Origin: Chitinophaga alhagiae
Lineage (GTDB): Bacteria; Bacteroidota; Bacteroidia; Chitinophagales; Chitinophagaceae
Assembly: GCF_003568665.1 (NCBI RefSeq)
Contig: NZ_QXMH01000003.1
Span: forward strand, 124,001-188,000
Length of the DNA stretch: 64,000 nt
Reading direction: 5' to 3'
The position numbers and the translations under genes were made by a program. The notes under the pieces were generated by a model, which had not been told where the DNA came from, searched no databases, and worked only from the letters and a program-made list of their open reading frames with translations. Positions 1-8,293 of the stretch are shown here, in pieces (within the stretch, counting starts at the first letter, position 1; each line of letters begins with the position of its first letter).

Positions 1-1
1 T

Positions 2-73
2 ACCAGCAACCGGGAACCTGACACGCGCAAGGCACCTGTGGCTTTCAGCTATGCTGCCGGGCAACACACATAA
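2..73 (+). CDS. 3' end of an unidentified gene (partial)
   Basis: Frame 2 is open from the window edge to a TAA at 71-73 and encodes 23 residues ending AAGQHT. The stop is followed at once by a strong terminator hairpin, which is what a gene end looks like. The piece is too short to name. It could be chance, because another frame is also open across part of this stretch. Confidence 0.4.
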   Translation, partial: TSNREPDTRKAPVAFSYAAGQHT

Positions 74-106
74 AAAAACCGCCCGGTTGCTCCGGGCGGT
101 TTTTAT
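73..106. terminator. Bidirectional intrinsic terminator
   Basis: An 8-bp perfect GC stem (79-86 with 92-99) with a 5-base loop has an A-tract on its left and a T-tract on its right. It can stop rightward transcription from the gene ending at 73 and leftward transcription from terC, which ends at 125. Confidence 0.85.
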
Positions 107-124
107 TTCATCTCACCGGGAAAC

Positions 125-895
125 TTACATCTCCTGATTATTCAAGGTAATGTTCTTCGCTTTCCTCCCTCTCAGCCGTATGTTCAGCATTTCCACGATC
201 AGCGAGAAGCCCAGGCAGGAGTAAATAATGCTCTTGCTGATCTCCTGGTGAAAGCCGCTGGCAATCAGCACCACGCCAATTACCACCAGGAAGGTGAGCG
301 CCAGCATCTGCAGGGTGGGCTGTTTGTTGATGATGCGCGTAACCGGGCCTGCAAACAGCATCATGACCGCAATAGACACTACCACGGCAATGATCATTAC
401 CACCACATCGTCTACCAGCCCAACCGCCGTCAGGATGGAGTCAAAGGAAAAAACGGCGTCTACCAGCACTATCTGGAAAAGCACGGCGCCAAGGCTGTGT
501 GCGGCACGGGCGCTTTTTTTCTGCTCCTCCCCGCCTTCCTGCAGCTTGTGGTGTATTTCCAGCGTGCTTTTAACGATCAGGAACACCCCTCCCGCCAGCA
601 GAATGATGTCTTTCCAGCTAAGGGGGATGACCGTTCCGTTCAGCCATTTGAAGTTCACCACCGGGTCTTTCAGCCCAATGATCCAGTTAATGCAAAGCAG
701 CAGGGCCACCCTGAATATCATGGCCAGGCTGAGGCCTATATTACGGGCCCTGCGCTGCTGGTTTTCCGGCAGCTTGCCGGCCACTATGGAAATAAAAATG
801 ATGTTATCTATGCCCAGCACTATTTCCAGGAAACATAGCGTGAGCAGGCTTATCCATACGGAAGGATCTGCAAAATCAGGAATGACAAATTCCAT
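125..895 (-). CDS. TerC-family integral membrane protein
   Basis: This 256-residue protein is nearly all hydrophobic helices and carries the TerC-family hallmarks LGIDNIIFI (about residues 27-35) and VDAVFSFDSIL, the acidic-residue segments thought to bind metal in the membrane. TerC proteins are associated with tellurite resistance and with metal (Mn or Ca) homeostasis or metalation of exported enzymes. The length fits the shorter TerC/YjbE-like class. It lies 30 bp downstream of the zinc-ribbon gene on the same strand, so the two are probably cotranscribed. No tellurite genes (terABDE) are nearby, so a metal-efflux role is more likely than dedicated tellurite resistance; that is inference. 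Confidence 0.9.
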   Translation of the reverse strand: MEFVIPDFADPSVWISLLTLCFLEIVLGIDNIIFISIVAGKLPENQQRRARNIGLSLAMIFRVALLLCINWIIGLKDPVVNFKWLNGTVIPLSWKDIILLAGGVFLIVKSTLEIHHKLQEGGEEQKKSARAAHSLGAVLFQIVLVDAVFSFDSILTAVGLVDDVVVMIIAVVVSIAVMMLFAGPVTRIINKQPTLQMLALTFLVVIGVVLIASGFHQEISKSIIYSCLGFSLIVEMLNIRLRGRKAKNITLNNQEM

Positions 896-925
896 CGGTT
901 TGTTTTTAGTGTTTTATGTTCTGAA

Positions 926-1183
926 TTAATCGAAGTCAAAGAAATCTCCCAGGAAACCTTTCTTTTTCCGCGGGTGCTGGTGATGGCGTTCGTCGTAACG
1001 CGGCTGGTCATACTTCCGGTCACGGTCTTGACTACGGTCACCGCCCTGCCGGGCTTCCTGCTCCAGCAGTTTGTCCAGTTCCCCTTTATCCAGCCAAACG
1101 CCCCGACAATTGGGGCAATAGTCTATTTCAATGTTGTTCCTGTGCGTCATCAGGAGCGTTTCATTACAGTTTGGGCATTTCAT
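926..1183 (-). CDS. TFIIB-type zinc-ribbon protein
   Basis: An 85-residue protein with an N-terminal CPNC...CPNC zinc ribbon followed by RGVWLDKGELDKLL, the pattern of the zf-TFIIB family (PF13453-like). The C-terminal half is charged and rich in Asp, Arg, Gln and His, ends in a basic cluster and FFDFD, and looks disordered. The family is widespread, binds zinc and has no firmly established role. It is the first gene of a likely two-gene unit with terC. Confidence 0.85.
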   Translation of the reverse strand: MKCPNCNETLLMTHRNNIEIDYCPNCRGVWLDKGELDKLLEQEARQGGDRSQDRDRKYDQPRYDERHHQHPRKKKGFLGDFFDFD

Positions 1184-1286
1184 GCGCTTTCATTCTTTTT
1201 GGTCAGTAAATACTCCCTTTTCGGGTCAGTTGTTCCTTTTCCACCTGCAAACGGCAGAAAAAAGACATGTTGGGAATGAAAGCAGG

Positions 1287-1619
1287 TCAAAACAGGTGCA
1301 GCCGGTATAAAAAACTGTAACTCTCAGGGCGCAGCCACGCTGCGTACAGCGCCGTGCCCAGGGGTGATATTTCCCCGCCCGCCGTTTGCTCCCGCAGCCT
1401 GCGGGCAATGGCCTTTGCCTTGCGCATGGCCGTTACTTCAAAACCGGTCTTGCCTACCTCATGGCCGTCATTTTCATATACGAGAGATTCCAGTATGGGG
1501 CGGTTGCCGGGCCTGATACTGTCAGGCAAAATAGGTGAGGCAGTAGAAAACAGGCTCAATACCAGGAGAAAGATAATACGGAGCCGCTTGTTAAGAGATA
1601 TATCAATAAAATTATTCAA
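1287..1619 (-). CDS. Small putative secreted protein, unknown
   Basis: The 110-residue reading frame begins with a TTG codon and has a basic N-terminus followed by a hydrophobic stretch (FLLVLSLFSTASP) that looks like a signal peptide. The rest is mildly basic with no motif I recognise. No ATG is suitably placed and the ribosome-binding site is weak, so the start is uncertain. No antisense frame is more convincing. It may be a minor exported protein or a degraded gene. Confidence 0.45.
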   Translation of the reverse strand: MNNFIDISLNKRLRIIFLLVLSLFSTASPILPDSIRPGNRPILESLVYENDGHEVGKTGFEVTAMRKAKAIARRLREQTAGGEISPLGTALYAAWLRPESYSFLYRLHLF

Positions 1620-1687
1620 CAGTGCCGGGAAAATTTCCTGCCGAATGTACTAATTTTTTGAAAAAGCGGGCCATTTGCGAAACTAAA

Positions 1688-1713
1688 AAACCGCCCGGAA
1701 ACCCGGGCGGCAG
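1688..1713 (-). terminator. Terminator of hppD
   Basis: An 8-bp GC stem (1691-1698 with 1703-1710) with a four-base loop is preceded on the + strand by six A's, giving a U-tract for leftward transcripts. It lies 40 bp beyond the hppD stop. Confidence 0.85.
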
Positions 1714-1753
1714 CATTTAATGGTTCGATTTTATGGTAACGGTCAGCGGTTGG

Positions 1754-2884
1754 TTATAAGTTGCCGCGCAGGGCCTGTTCCCTTTCGATGGACTCGAACA
1801 GGGCCTTGAAGTTGCCCTTTCCGAAAGATTTGGCGCCTTTACGCTGGATGATCTCGAAAAACACCGTGGGCCTGTCTTGGAGCGGTTTCGTGAAGATCTG
1901 CAGGAGGTAGCCCTCATCGTCCCGGTCTACCAGTATGCCCAGCTCCCGCAGGGGCTGAATGTCTTCATCGATCTTTCCTACCCGCTCCAGGAGGGTCTGG
2001 TAATAAGAATCCGGTACGGTCAGGAACTCAATGCCTCTTTTTTGCAGTTCCCTCACGGTGTCAACAATATTGTTGGTGGCAATGGCTACATGCTGTACGC
2101 CGGGCGCACCGTAAAATTCCAGGTATTCTTCCACCTGCGATTTCTTTTTTCCTTCAGCCGGCTCATTGATCGGGAATTTGATACGGCCGTTGCCGTTGCT
2201 CATCACCTTGCTCATGAGAGCGGAGTACTCGGTGGAAATGTCTTTATCGTCAAAAGACACCAGGTTGTGGAAACCCATGGTTTTGGCGTAGAAGTCCACC
2301 CAGGTGTTCATTTCGTTCCAGCCTACGTTGCCTACGCAATGGTCTACGTACTGCAAGCCGGTTTCCGCGGGCGCATAACTGGTTTCCCACTCCCGGTAGC
2401 CGGGCAGGAACGGGCCTTTGTAATTTTTCCTTTCCACAAAAATATGTACCGTATCGCCGTAGGTATGGATACCACTGCGCACCACTTCGCCAAACCCGTC
2501 CTTCTCCGTAACCGGCTCCAGGTAAGGCCGGGCACCCCTTTTCACCGTTTCCTCAAAGGCCAGGCGGGCATCATCCACCCAGATGGCCAGCACCTTTACG
2601 CCGTCTCCATGCGCATCTACATGGCGGGCAATATCGTTGCCGGGATGCAGGGGACTGGTGAGCACAAAACGCAGTTTGTTTTGCACCAGTACGTAAGAGG
2701 CGCGGTTTTTCACCCCCGTTTCGGGACCGGCGTAGGCCAGCGACCGGAAGCCGAAGGCCGTTTTGTAGAAATGCGCCGCCTGTTTGGCATTGCCTACGTA
2801 AAACTCCACGTAGTCTGTACCGTTAAGCGGCAGAAAATCCTGCTGGTTTTGCGCAGGCTTCGGAATTACGACTGCACTGTTCAT
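1754..2884 (-). CDS. hppD: 4-hydroxyphenylpyruvate dioxygenase
   Basis: This Fe(II) enzyme converts 4-hydroxyphenylpyruvate to homogentisate in tyrosine breakdown. The 376-residue protein has the two-domain vicinal-oxygen-chelate layout. The expected iron ligands are visible: His182 in YVDHCVGNV, His265 in VQHVAIATNN and Glu344 in VFFEIIQRKG. Length is normal for the family. Homogentisate dioxygenase, the next enzyme of the pathway, is encoded just upstream on the same strand with one gene in between, which supports the call. A strong terminator follows. Confidence 0.97.
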   Translation of the reverse strand: MNSAVVIPKPAQNQQDFLPLNGTDYVEFYVGNAKQAAHFYKTAFGFRSLAYAGPETGVKNRASYVLVQNKLRFVLTSPLHPGNDIARHVDAHGDGVKVLAIWVDDARLAFEETVKRGARPYLEPVTEKDGFGEVVRSGIHTYGDTVHIFVERKNYKGPFLPGYREWETSYAPAETGLQYVDHCVGNVGWNEMNTWVDFYAKTMGFHNLVSFDDKDISTEYSALMSKVMSNGNGRIKFPINEPAEGKKKSQVEEYLEFYGAPGVQHVAIATNNIVDTVRELQKRGIEFLTVPDSYYQTLLERVGKIDEDIQPLRELGILVDRDDEGYLLQIFTKPLQDRPTVFFEIIQRKGAKSFGKGNFKALFESIEREQALRGNL

Positions 2885-2929
2885 AAAAAGATTGTTTTGG
2901 TAATGATGGTTTTTGAAAAATTCTTGCGT

Positions 2930-3922
2930 TTACACCAGTTGCAAGGCGTATAAATGCTTATTGATAAAGTCTATTTCTTCCGGCAGTAATTTTACATCAA
3001 TGGCTTTGGCGTTCTGTACAGCCTGGTCTGCATTGCGCGCGCCTACCAGGGCTACGGTAATACCCGGGCGCTCAATGGTCCAGCGGATCACCAGCTGCGC
3101 CAGCGTAGCGTTCTTTTTTTCCGCCAGCGGTTTGATGAGCGCCAGGAAGGCGTTGATGCGGGCAATATTGTCAGGCTGGTAGAACCGGGTGGTGGGGCGG
3201 TGGTCTCCTTCGCCAAAGGCATGGCCCGGCTTGATCTTGCCCGTGAGGATGCCACGCTGCAGCGGGCTGTAGGCCAGAATGCCCTTGCCGTTCTCTATGC
3301 ACCAGGGTTTTACTTCCTGCTCAATAGTTCTTTCCACCATGCTGAACGGCACCTGGTTGGAGGCCAGCTTCACCACGCTGTTGGCCCGTTCCATTTGTTC
3401 CACGTTGTAGTTGCAAACGCCCGCGGCCCGTATCTTGCCCTGCTCCTGCAGGCGCAGTACCGCCTCAAAGGTTTCTTCTATGGGCGTGGTCTCATCTGCC
3501 CAGTGGATCTGGTACAGGTCAATGTAATCCGTGCCCAGGCGGCGCAGGCTGTCTTCACATTCCTTTATGACACTTTCTTTGCCGGCGTATTTGTAAATAT
3601 CAATGTCTTCGTTGTTGTTGTTCTTGCTTTTGACGTTGAATTTGCCTTTGGTGCCTTCCCAGGTGAGGCCGAATTTGGTGAGTATCTGCACCTTGCTGCG
3701 CGGTATGCCTTTCAGGGCTTCGCCCACAATTTCTTCACTGGTGCCCTGGCCGTAAATAGGCGCCGTGTCAATAGACGTAACGCCCTGGTCTATGGAGGCG
3801 CGGATGGCCTCCGTAGCGCCTTTCCGTTCTGTGCCGCCCCACATCCAGCCGCCAATGGCCCATGCGCCGAAGGTAATAGCTGATAACTGCAAATTGCTTT
3901 CTCCTAATTGTCTGTATTCCAT
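2930..3922 (-). CDS. Aldo/keto reductase
   Basis: A 330-residue (alpha/beta)8-barrel oxidoreductase of the NAD(P)H-dependent aldo/keto reductase superfamily. The catalytic tetrad is visible as Asp52 and Tyr57 (IDTAPIYG), Lys83 (ILTKFG) and His140 (LYQIHWAD). A C-terminal nucleotide-binding segment (VALVGARNADQ) resembles the general-stress-protein-69/YhdN group. It lies between hmgA and hppD, 25 and 45 bp from each, and is probably in the same transcript. No aldo/keto reductase step belongs to the tyrosine pathway, so its substrate is unknown. Confidence 0.92.
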   Translation of the reverse strand: MEYRQLGESNLQLSAITFGAWAIGGWMWGGTERKGATEAIRASIDQGVTSIDTAPIYGQGTSEEIVGEALKGIPRSKVQILTKFGLTWEGTKGKFNVKSKNNNNEDIDIYKYAGKESVIKECEDSLRRLGTDYIDLYQIHWADETTPIEETFEAVLRLQEQGKIRAAGVCNYNVEQMERANSVVKLASNQVPFSMVERTIEQEVKPWCIENGKGILAYSPLQRGILTGKIKPGHAFGEGDHRPTTRFYQPDNIARINAFLALIKPLAEKKNATLAQLVIRWTIERPGITVALVGARNADQAVQNAKAIDVKLLPEEIDFINKHLYALQLV

Positions 3923-3947
3923 ACTTGTAATTTTTGCGCTAAAGTAG

Positions 3948-5105
3948 TCATTCCGCCCAGCTCATCACATACTCCCTGTCTTCAATATCAAGCGCCTGCC
4001 GGGTGATCTGCAGCGGGTGGAAGGTGTCTACCATTACAGCCAGCTCTTTTGTTTCCTTTGCACCCAGGCTTTTTTCAACGGCGCCGGGGTGCGGCCCATG
4101 CGGGATACCGGCGGGGTGCAGGGTGATCATGCCGCGGGTTACATGCTTGCGGCTCATGAAGTCACCGTCTACATAATACAGCACTTCATCACTGTCTATA
4201 TTACTATGATTATAGGGCGCGGGCACGGCCAGCGGGTGATAGTCAAACAGGCGGGGGCAGAAAGAGCACACCACAAAATTGTGGCCTTCAAAGGTCTGAT
4301 GCACCGGCGGCGGCTGGTGTACCCGCCCGGTGATAGGCTCAAAATCGTGAATGGACAGTGCGAAGGGATATTCGCAGCCGTCCCAGCCCACCACGTCAAA
4401 CGGGTGATGCCCGTAATGGATGGGGTACATCACGCCTTTCTTTTTGATAAGGATAACAAAATCTCCCGCCTGATCGATGGTTTGAAGGTGCTGCGGCTGG
4501 CGGATGTCCCGCTCGCAGAAGGGAGCGTTTTCCAGCAGCTGGCCGTACTGGCTGAGGTAACGCTTCGGGAAGCGGAGCGGGCTGAAAGACTCAACAATGA
4601 ACAGGCGGTTTTGCGTATTGGAAAACTCCAGCTGGTAAATGGTGCCGCGTGGAATAACGAGGTAATCACCGTAGCCGAACGTGATCTGGCCGTATTGGGT
4701 GCGCAGCACGCCGCTGCCTTCGTGCATGAACAGCAGCTCATCCGCATCCGCGTTCTTGTAAAAATAATCCTTGTTACCCTGTTGCGGCGCCGCCAGGGAA
4801 ATATGGCAATCGCTGTTCACCAGTACAGGTTTGCGGCTTTGCAGGTAGTCTGCTTCCGGCTGCAGGTTAAAACCCTGGAAACTGCGGTGTTTCAGCATTT
4901 TTTCTTCCGCTACCGCAGGCGTTACCACGTAAGGCTCCCCTACTTTCACAATTTCCGTGGGCGGGTGGCAGTGATACAGTAACGAATAGTGGGAAGAAAA
5001 ACCCTCCGTGGAAAACAGTTGCTCCGAATACAGCCCGCCGTCCGGCTTGCGGAACTGTGTGTGCCGCTTGTGCGGGACCTGCCCGAGCGTATGGTAATGT
5101 GGCAT
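3948..5105 (-). CDS. hmgA: Homogentisate 1,2-dioxygenase
   Basis: A 385-residue cupin-type enzyme that opens the homogentisate ring to maleylacetoacetate. Recognisable segments are the N-terminal QVPHKRHTQFRKPDGGLYSE, the cupin stretch YGDYLVIPRGTIYQLEF and the C-terminal His-rich iron-site region (HPAGIPHGPHPGA). It is somewhat shorter than the roughly 430-residue proteobacterial and human enzymes, in line with the shorter bacterial form. It heads the hmgA - aldo/keto reductase - hppD unit. Maleylacetoacetate isomerase and fumarylacetoacetase are not in this window. Confidence 0.93.
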   Translation of the reverse strand: MPHYHTLGQVPHKRHTQFRKPDGGLYSEQLFSTEGFSSHYSLLYHCHPPTEIVKVGEPYVVTPAVAEEKMLKHRSFQGFNLQPEADYLQSRKPVLVNSDCHISLAAPQQGNKDYFYKNADADELLFMHEGSGVLRTQYGQITFGYGDYLVIPRGTIYQLEFSNTQNRLFIVESFSPLRFPKRYLSQYGQLLENAPFCERDIRQPQHLQTIDQAGDFVILIKKKGVMYPIHYGHHPFDVVGWDGCEYPFALSIHDFEPITGRVHQPPPVHQTFEGHNFVVCSFCPRLFDYHPLAVPAPYNHSNIDSDEVLYYVDGDFMSRKHVTRGMITLHPAGIPHGPHPGAVEKSLGAKETKELAVMVDTFHPLQITRQALDIEDREYVMSWAE

Positions 5106-5600
5106 AATGACTTTTTGAATACAACAATTAACTGCGGAAATAGATGCAGTGAAGCGGTAACAAGATTGTTATAAACGGGAAGCGCGGAAGGGGTTATAAC
5201 GCCGAATCCATGGCCAGGGTAGCCATGAGGAAGCAATAGTTGCTCTGGTTCTTATATATCAGCGAGGAATGCATGTTGTAAACCTGCGTTAAAAGTATGG
5301 TTATTTTCTGGAATGGGAGAAAAGATTTTTTTCTCAGTTATTTGCTGCAGGCGGGTATCTACATGAGCTATATGTTACTGTCCGCGTTCCTGGTACAAGG
5401 TCCGTTCAGCAGCGCGGAAGACCCTGTAGACTTTGAAGCGGCCCGCTCCTGCAGCAAATATCTTCCCACCACAAGATTAGTCATCAAATTGTCATAATAC
5501 ACCCCTCCTCTGCCCGGCCGGAGACAGTAATATAGGCGTAGACGTAGTGCTGACAAGCATCGTCCCTTTTTTGATATTTTCTAATTTTTTCCCTCCCCCA
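5106..5600. other. Intergenic region between divergent hmgA and the thr operon
   Basis: About 500 bp without a convincing gene. Short open frames here (for example 5297-5497) have no codon-use or homology support. It contains the palindromic element at 5339-5460 and presumably the leftward hmgA promoter, which I cannot place. Confidence 0.6.
5339..5460. repeat. 122-bp imperfect palindrome
   Basis: TATTTGCTGCAGG at 5339-5351 is matched by its exact reverse complement at 5448-5460. Moving inward, CGGG/CCCG, TCTACA/TGTAGA and CCGCG/CGCGG also pair, so the whole segment could fold as a long interrupted hairpin. It could be a small non-autonomous palindromic element or a structured RNA. There are no flanking target duplications that I can see. 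Confidence 0.55.
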
Positions 5601-5631
5601 TTGCATTTTCACTTTAAATGTTACACCTTTG
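5601..5631 (+). promoter_or_regulatory. Promoter of the threonine operon
   Basis: TTGC (5601-5604), a 19-base spacer, then CACCTTTG (5624-5631) matches the Bacteroidota sigma-A pattern TTG-N19/20-TAnnTTTG with one mismatch in the -7 element. Transcription would start near 5637, giving a leader of about 200 nt before thrA. Confidence 0.6.
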
Positions 5632-5656
5632 TAACGTAAAAGTCATAAAATCAATA

Positions 5657-5761
5657 GTGCGTATCCACCATCCACATATTACCCGTAATGCTTCCCTCTC
5701 CACTGGAGCGTTCAGCACTATTATTACCACCACAACCATTACAACCCCATCGCGGGGTTAA
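5657..5761 (+). CDS. thrL: Threonine operon leader peptide (thrL-like)
   Basis: A 34-codon frame starting with GTG and ending TAA at 5759-5761. Residues 20-30 read STIITTTTITT, a run of seven Thr and three Ile codons, and the peptide ends PSRG. This closely resembles the enterobacterial ThrL peptide (ISTTITTTITITTG), which senses charged tRNA-Thr and tRNA-Ile by ribosome stalling. It lies between the predicted promoter and thrA, and a hairpin overlaps its stop codon. An in-frame ATG at 5618 would lie inside the promoter, so GTG at 5657 is preferred, but the exact start is uncertain. Function is inferred from composition and position. Confidence 0.7.
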   Translation: MRIHHPHITRNASLSTGAFSTIITTTTITTPSRG

Positions 5762-5826
5762 TTTTCTCATATCGTCCACCGGCCAGGTAAACTGGTACAC
5801 TTAGGCAAAAGGTTGCCTTATTTCTG
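5743..5826 (+). promoter_or_regulatory. Putative thr attenuator hairpins
   Basis: Two stem-loops lie between the Thr/Ile codon run and thrA. The first pairs AACCCC (5743-5748) with GGGGTT (5754-5759) and is followed by AATTTTCT. The second pairs AGGCAA (5803-5808) with TTGCCT (5813-5818) and is followed by TATTTCT. A ribosome stalled on the Thr/Ile codons would cover the left arm of the first. Which one is the terminator, and what the alternative fold is, cannot be settled by eye. Confidence 0.5.
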
Positions 5827-5844
5827 ATCCAATATTTTCTTTTC

Positions 5845-8286
5845 ATGCAAGTTTTAAAATTCGGGGGTACTTCCGTTGGCAGTACCCAGGCTATAGAGCA
5901 GGTCTGCAACATTGTAGCGCAATATAAACGGAAAAGCACACTGGTACTGGTTGTATCTGCCATGAGCGGCACTACGGACAAACTGATCCAATGCGGGCAG
6001 CTGGCCGGCCTGCAGCAGGAGCAATACAAAAGCCTGTTACAGGAAATCGAGGACAGGCACCTGGACACCATCCGCGGCCTGTTCCCCATTACCATGCAAA
6101 GCAGCCTGCTCAGCCAGGTAAAAAAACAGCTTAATCAATTGGAGTCCCTGTGTGACGGTATTTTCCAGGTAGGCGAGCTCAGCAAACGGTCGCTGGACAA
6201 GATCATGAGCTTTGGAGAACTGCTCTCCTCCTGGATGGTAGCTGAAAAGCTGAAGCAGATGAAGCTTTCCGCCGCCTGGAAAGACAGCCGGGAGCTGATT
6301 GCCACAGACGCGCAGTTTGGCCATGCGCTGGTAGACTTTGAAACCACAGACCACCAGATCACCGGTTTTTTTCAGCACCAGAACGCGCACATAGTAGTGC
6401 TGCCGGGCTTCATAGCCGCCTCCGCCGGCAAGGAGACCACCACCCTGGGCCGCGGCGGCTCCGATTACACCGCCGCCATTGTGGCCGCGGCCATGGACGC
6501 CAGCGTACTGGAAATATGGACGGACGTAAGCGGCATGATGACGGCAGACCCGCGCCTGGTGCCGCAGGCCATCCCCATTCCGCAGATCTCTTATGAAGAG
6601 GCCATGGAGCTTTCCCACTTCGGCGCCAAAGTAATTTATCCGCCCACCATACAACCTGTCATGAACCGCCGTATCCCTATCTGGATCAAGAACACTTTTG
6701 CCGCGGACGACTACGGCACCCTGATACAGGACAACGGGGAAAAAGCCTATCCCGTTACCGGCATCTCCGGCATCCAGAAAATAGCGCTGCTCACCCTGGA
6801 AGGCAGCGGCATGGTGGGCATCCCCGGCTTTTCCAAACGGCTCTTTGACGCGCTGCTGCGCGAAAAGGTGAACGTGATACTCATCACCCAAAGCTCTTCC
6901 GAACACTCCATTACCGTAGGCGTGCATGAAGATGACATGCTGAAAGCCAAGATAGGCATAGACAGCGAGTTTGTGCAGGAAATACACGACAAGCGCATTG
7001 AGCCCCTCATTGTCGAAAAAGACCTGGCCATTGTGGCCGTAGTGGGAGACAATATGAAAAACCATCACGGCATGAGCGGCAAGCTCTTCGGCGCGCTGGG
7101 CCGCAACGCCATCAACGTGCGCGCCATTGCCCAGGGCTCTACCGAAAAGAACATCTCCGCCGTAATAGGCAAGAGCGATGTGCGCAAGGCGCTCAACGTG
7201 ATACACGAAGCCTTCTTTGAATCGGAAACCCGGCAGGTGAACGTATTTGTGGCCGGTACCGGCAATGTGGGCGGCAAGCTGCTGGAACAGCTCCAGCTGC
7301 AGCAATCCTACCTGCAAAAGGAACTGGGGCTGCAGGTGCGTGTAATAGCGCTGGCCAACAGCCGCAAAATGCGCTTTTCCGAAAGCGGCATCCAGCTGGG
7401 TAAATGGAAAGAAGAGCTGGAAGCCGGCCATGAAATGGACCTTGAACAGTTCATGCAGCGCGTGCAGAGCATGAACCTGCGCAACAGCGTGTTTGTAGAC
7501 AATACCGCCAGCGAAAACGTGGCAGACGTGTACAGCACCTTTCTGCAGCATGGCATTTCCGTAGTGACCTGCAATAAAATAGCCTGCTCTTCCGAATACG
7601 CCAATTATAAAAAGCTGAAAGACCTGGCCCGCAAGTTCAATGCCTCTTTCCTTTTTGAGACCAACGTGGGCGCCGGCCTGCCGGTGATCAACACGCTGAA
7701 CGACCTGGTGCGCAGCGGGGACAAGGTGCAGACCATAGAAGCCGTGCTGAGCGGCAGCCTCAACTTCGTGTTCAACAACTTTGTGAACGGCGCCAGCTTC
7801 CGCGAAGTAGTGAAAGCCGCGCAAGATGAGGGCTACACCGAACCGGACCCGCGCATAGACCTCAGCGGCAAAGACGTGATGCGCAAAATACTCATCCTGG
7901 CCCGGGAAAGCGGCGCGGAGCTGGAAATGGAAGATATCGTGAACCACTCCTTCCTGCCGGATGAAGCCCTTCACGCCAAAGATGTACCCGCCTTTTATGA
8001 GCAGTTGGACGTGCATGCCGCGCATTTCGGCAAACTGCTGAAAGCGGCCGCGGACAAGGGAGAGCGACTGAAATTCGTAGCGCGGTACCATAACGGGGAG
8101 GCATCCGTAGGGCTGCAGTCCGTTGGCCCGCAGCACCCTTTCTACCAGCTGGAAGGGAAAGACAACATTGTGCTTTTCACCACCCACCGCTACTCCGCCC
8201 AGCCGCTCATCGTAAAAGGCGCTGGCGCCGGTGCGGACGTAACCGCCTCCGGCATATTTGCAGACATTATCAGAACCGTTCGATAA
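5845..8286 (+). CDS. thrA: Bifunctional aspartokinase / homoserine dehydrogenase
   Basis: An 813-residue fusion enzyme that catalyses the first and third steps of threonine (and methionine) synthesis from aspartate. The kinase domain starts with KFGGTSVG (residues 4-11) and contains GRGGSDYTAA. ACT regulatory domains occupy roughly residues 310-460 (LEGSGMVGIPGFSKRLF and VVGDNMKNHHGMSGKLF). The homoserine dehydrogenase domain begins at about residue 465 with the NAD(P) fold VFVAGTGNVGGKLLE and contains EAVLSGSLNFVFN. Length and domain order match E. coli ThrA. It is the first structural gene of thrABC, 7 bp before thrB, and is preceded by the leader and attenuator. Confidence 0.97.
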   Translation: MQVLKFGGTSVGSTQAIEQVCNIVAQYKRKSTLVLVVSAMSGTTDKLIQCGQLAGLQQEQYKSLLQEIEDRHLDTIRGLFPITMQSSLLSQVKKQLNQLESLCDGIFQVGELSKRSLDKIMSFGELLSSWMVAEKLKQMKLSAAWKDSRELIATDAQFGHALVDFETTDHQITGFFQHQNAHIVVLPGFIAASAGKETTTLGRGGSDYTAAIVAAAMDASVLEIWTDVSGMMTADPRLVPQAIPIPQISYEEAMELSHFGAKVIYPPTIQPVMNRRIPIWIKNTFAADDYGTLIQDNGEKAYPVTGISGIQKIALLTLEGSGMVGIPGFSKRLFDALLREKVNVILITQSSSEHSITVGVHEDDMLKAKIGIDSEFVQEIHDKRIEPLIVEKDLAIVAVVGDNMKNHHGMSGKLFGALGRNAINVRAIAQGSTEKNISAVIGKSDVRKALNVIHEAFFESETRQVNVFVAGTGNVGGKLLEQLQLQQSYLQKELGLQVRVIALANSRKMRFSESGIQLGKWKEELEAGHEMDLEQFMQRVQSMNLRNSVFVDNTASENVADVYSTFLQHGISVVTCNKIACSSEYANYKKLKDLARKFNASFLFETNVGAGLPVINTLNDLVRSGDKVQTIEAVLSGSLNFVFNNFVNGASFREVVKAAQDEGYTEPDPRIDLSGKDVMRKILILARESGAELEMEDIVNHSFLPDEALHAKDVPAFYEQLDVHAAHFGKLLKAAADKGERLKFVARYHNGEASVGLQSVGPQHPFYQLEGKDNIVLFTTHRYSAQPLIVKGAGAGADVTASGIFADIIRTVR

Positions 8287-8293
8287 AAATTAT

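Noticed and set aside
5297..5497. 66-codon frame in the hmgA-thr gap
   Set aside because: It runs through the palindrome and has no homology or ribosome-site support.
5688..5800. ATG frame starting at 5688 as the thr leader
   Set aside because: It reads the same region as Leu/Pro/Gln codons, which makes no regulatory sense; the Thr/Ile frame does.
6037..8187. 716-codon open frame antisense to thrA
   Set aside because: It is a shadow of high GC third positions in thrA; its protein has no family pattern and is full of His, Gly and Val typical of such shadows.
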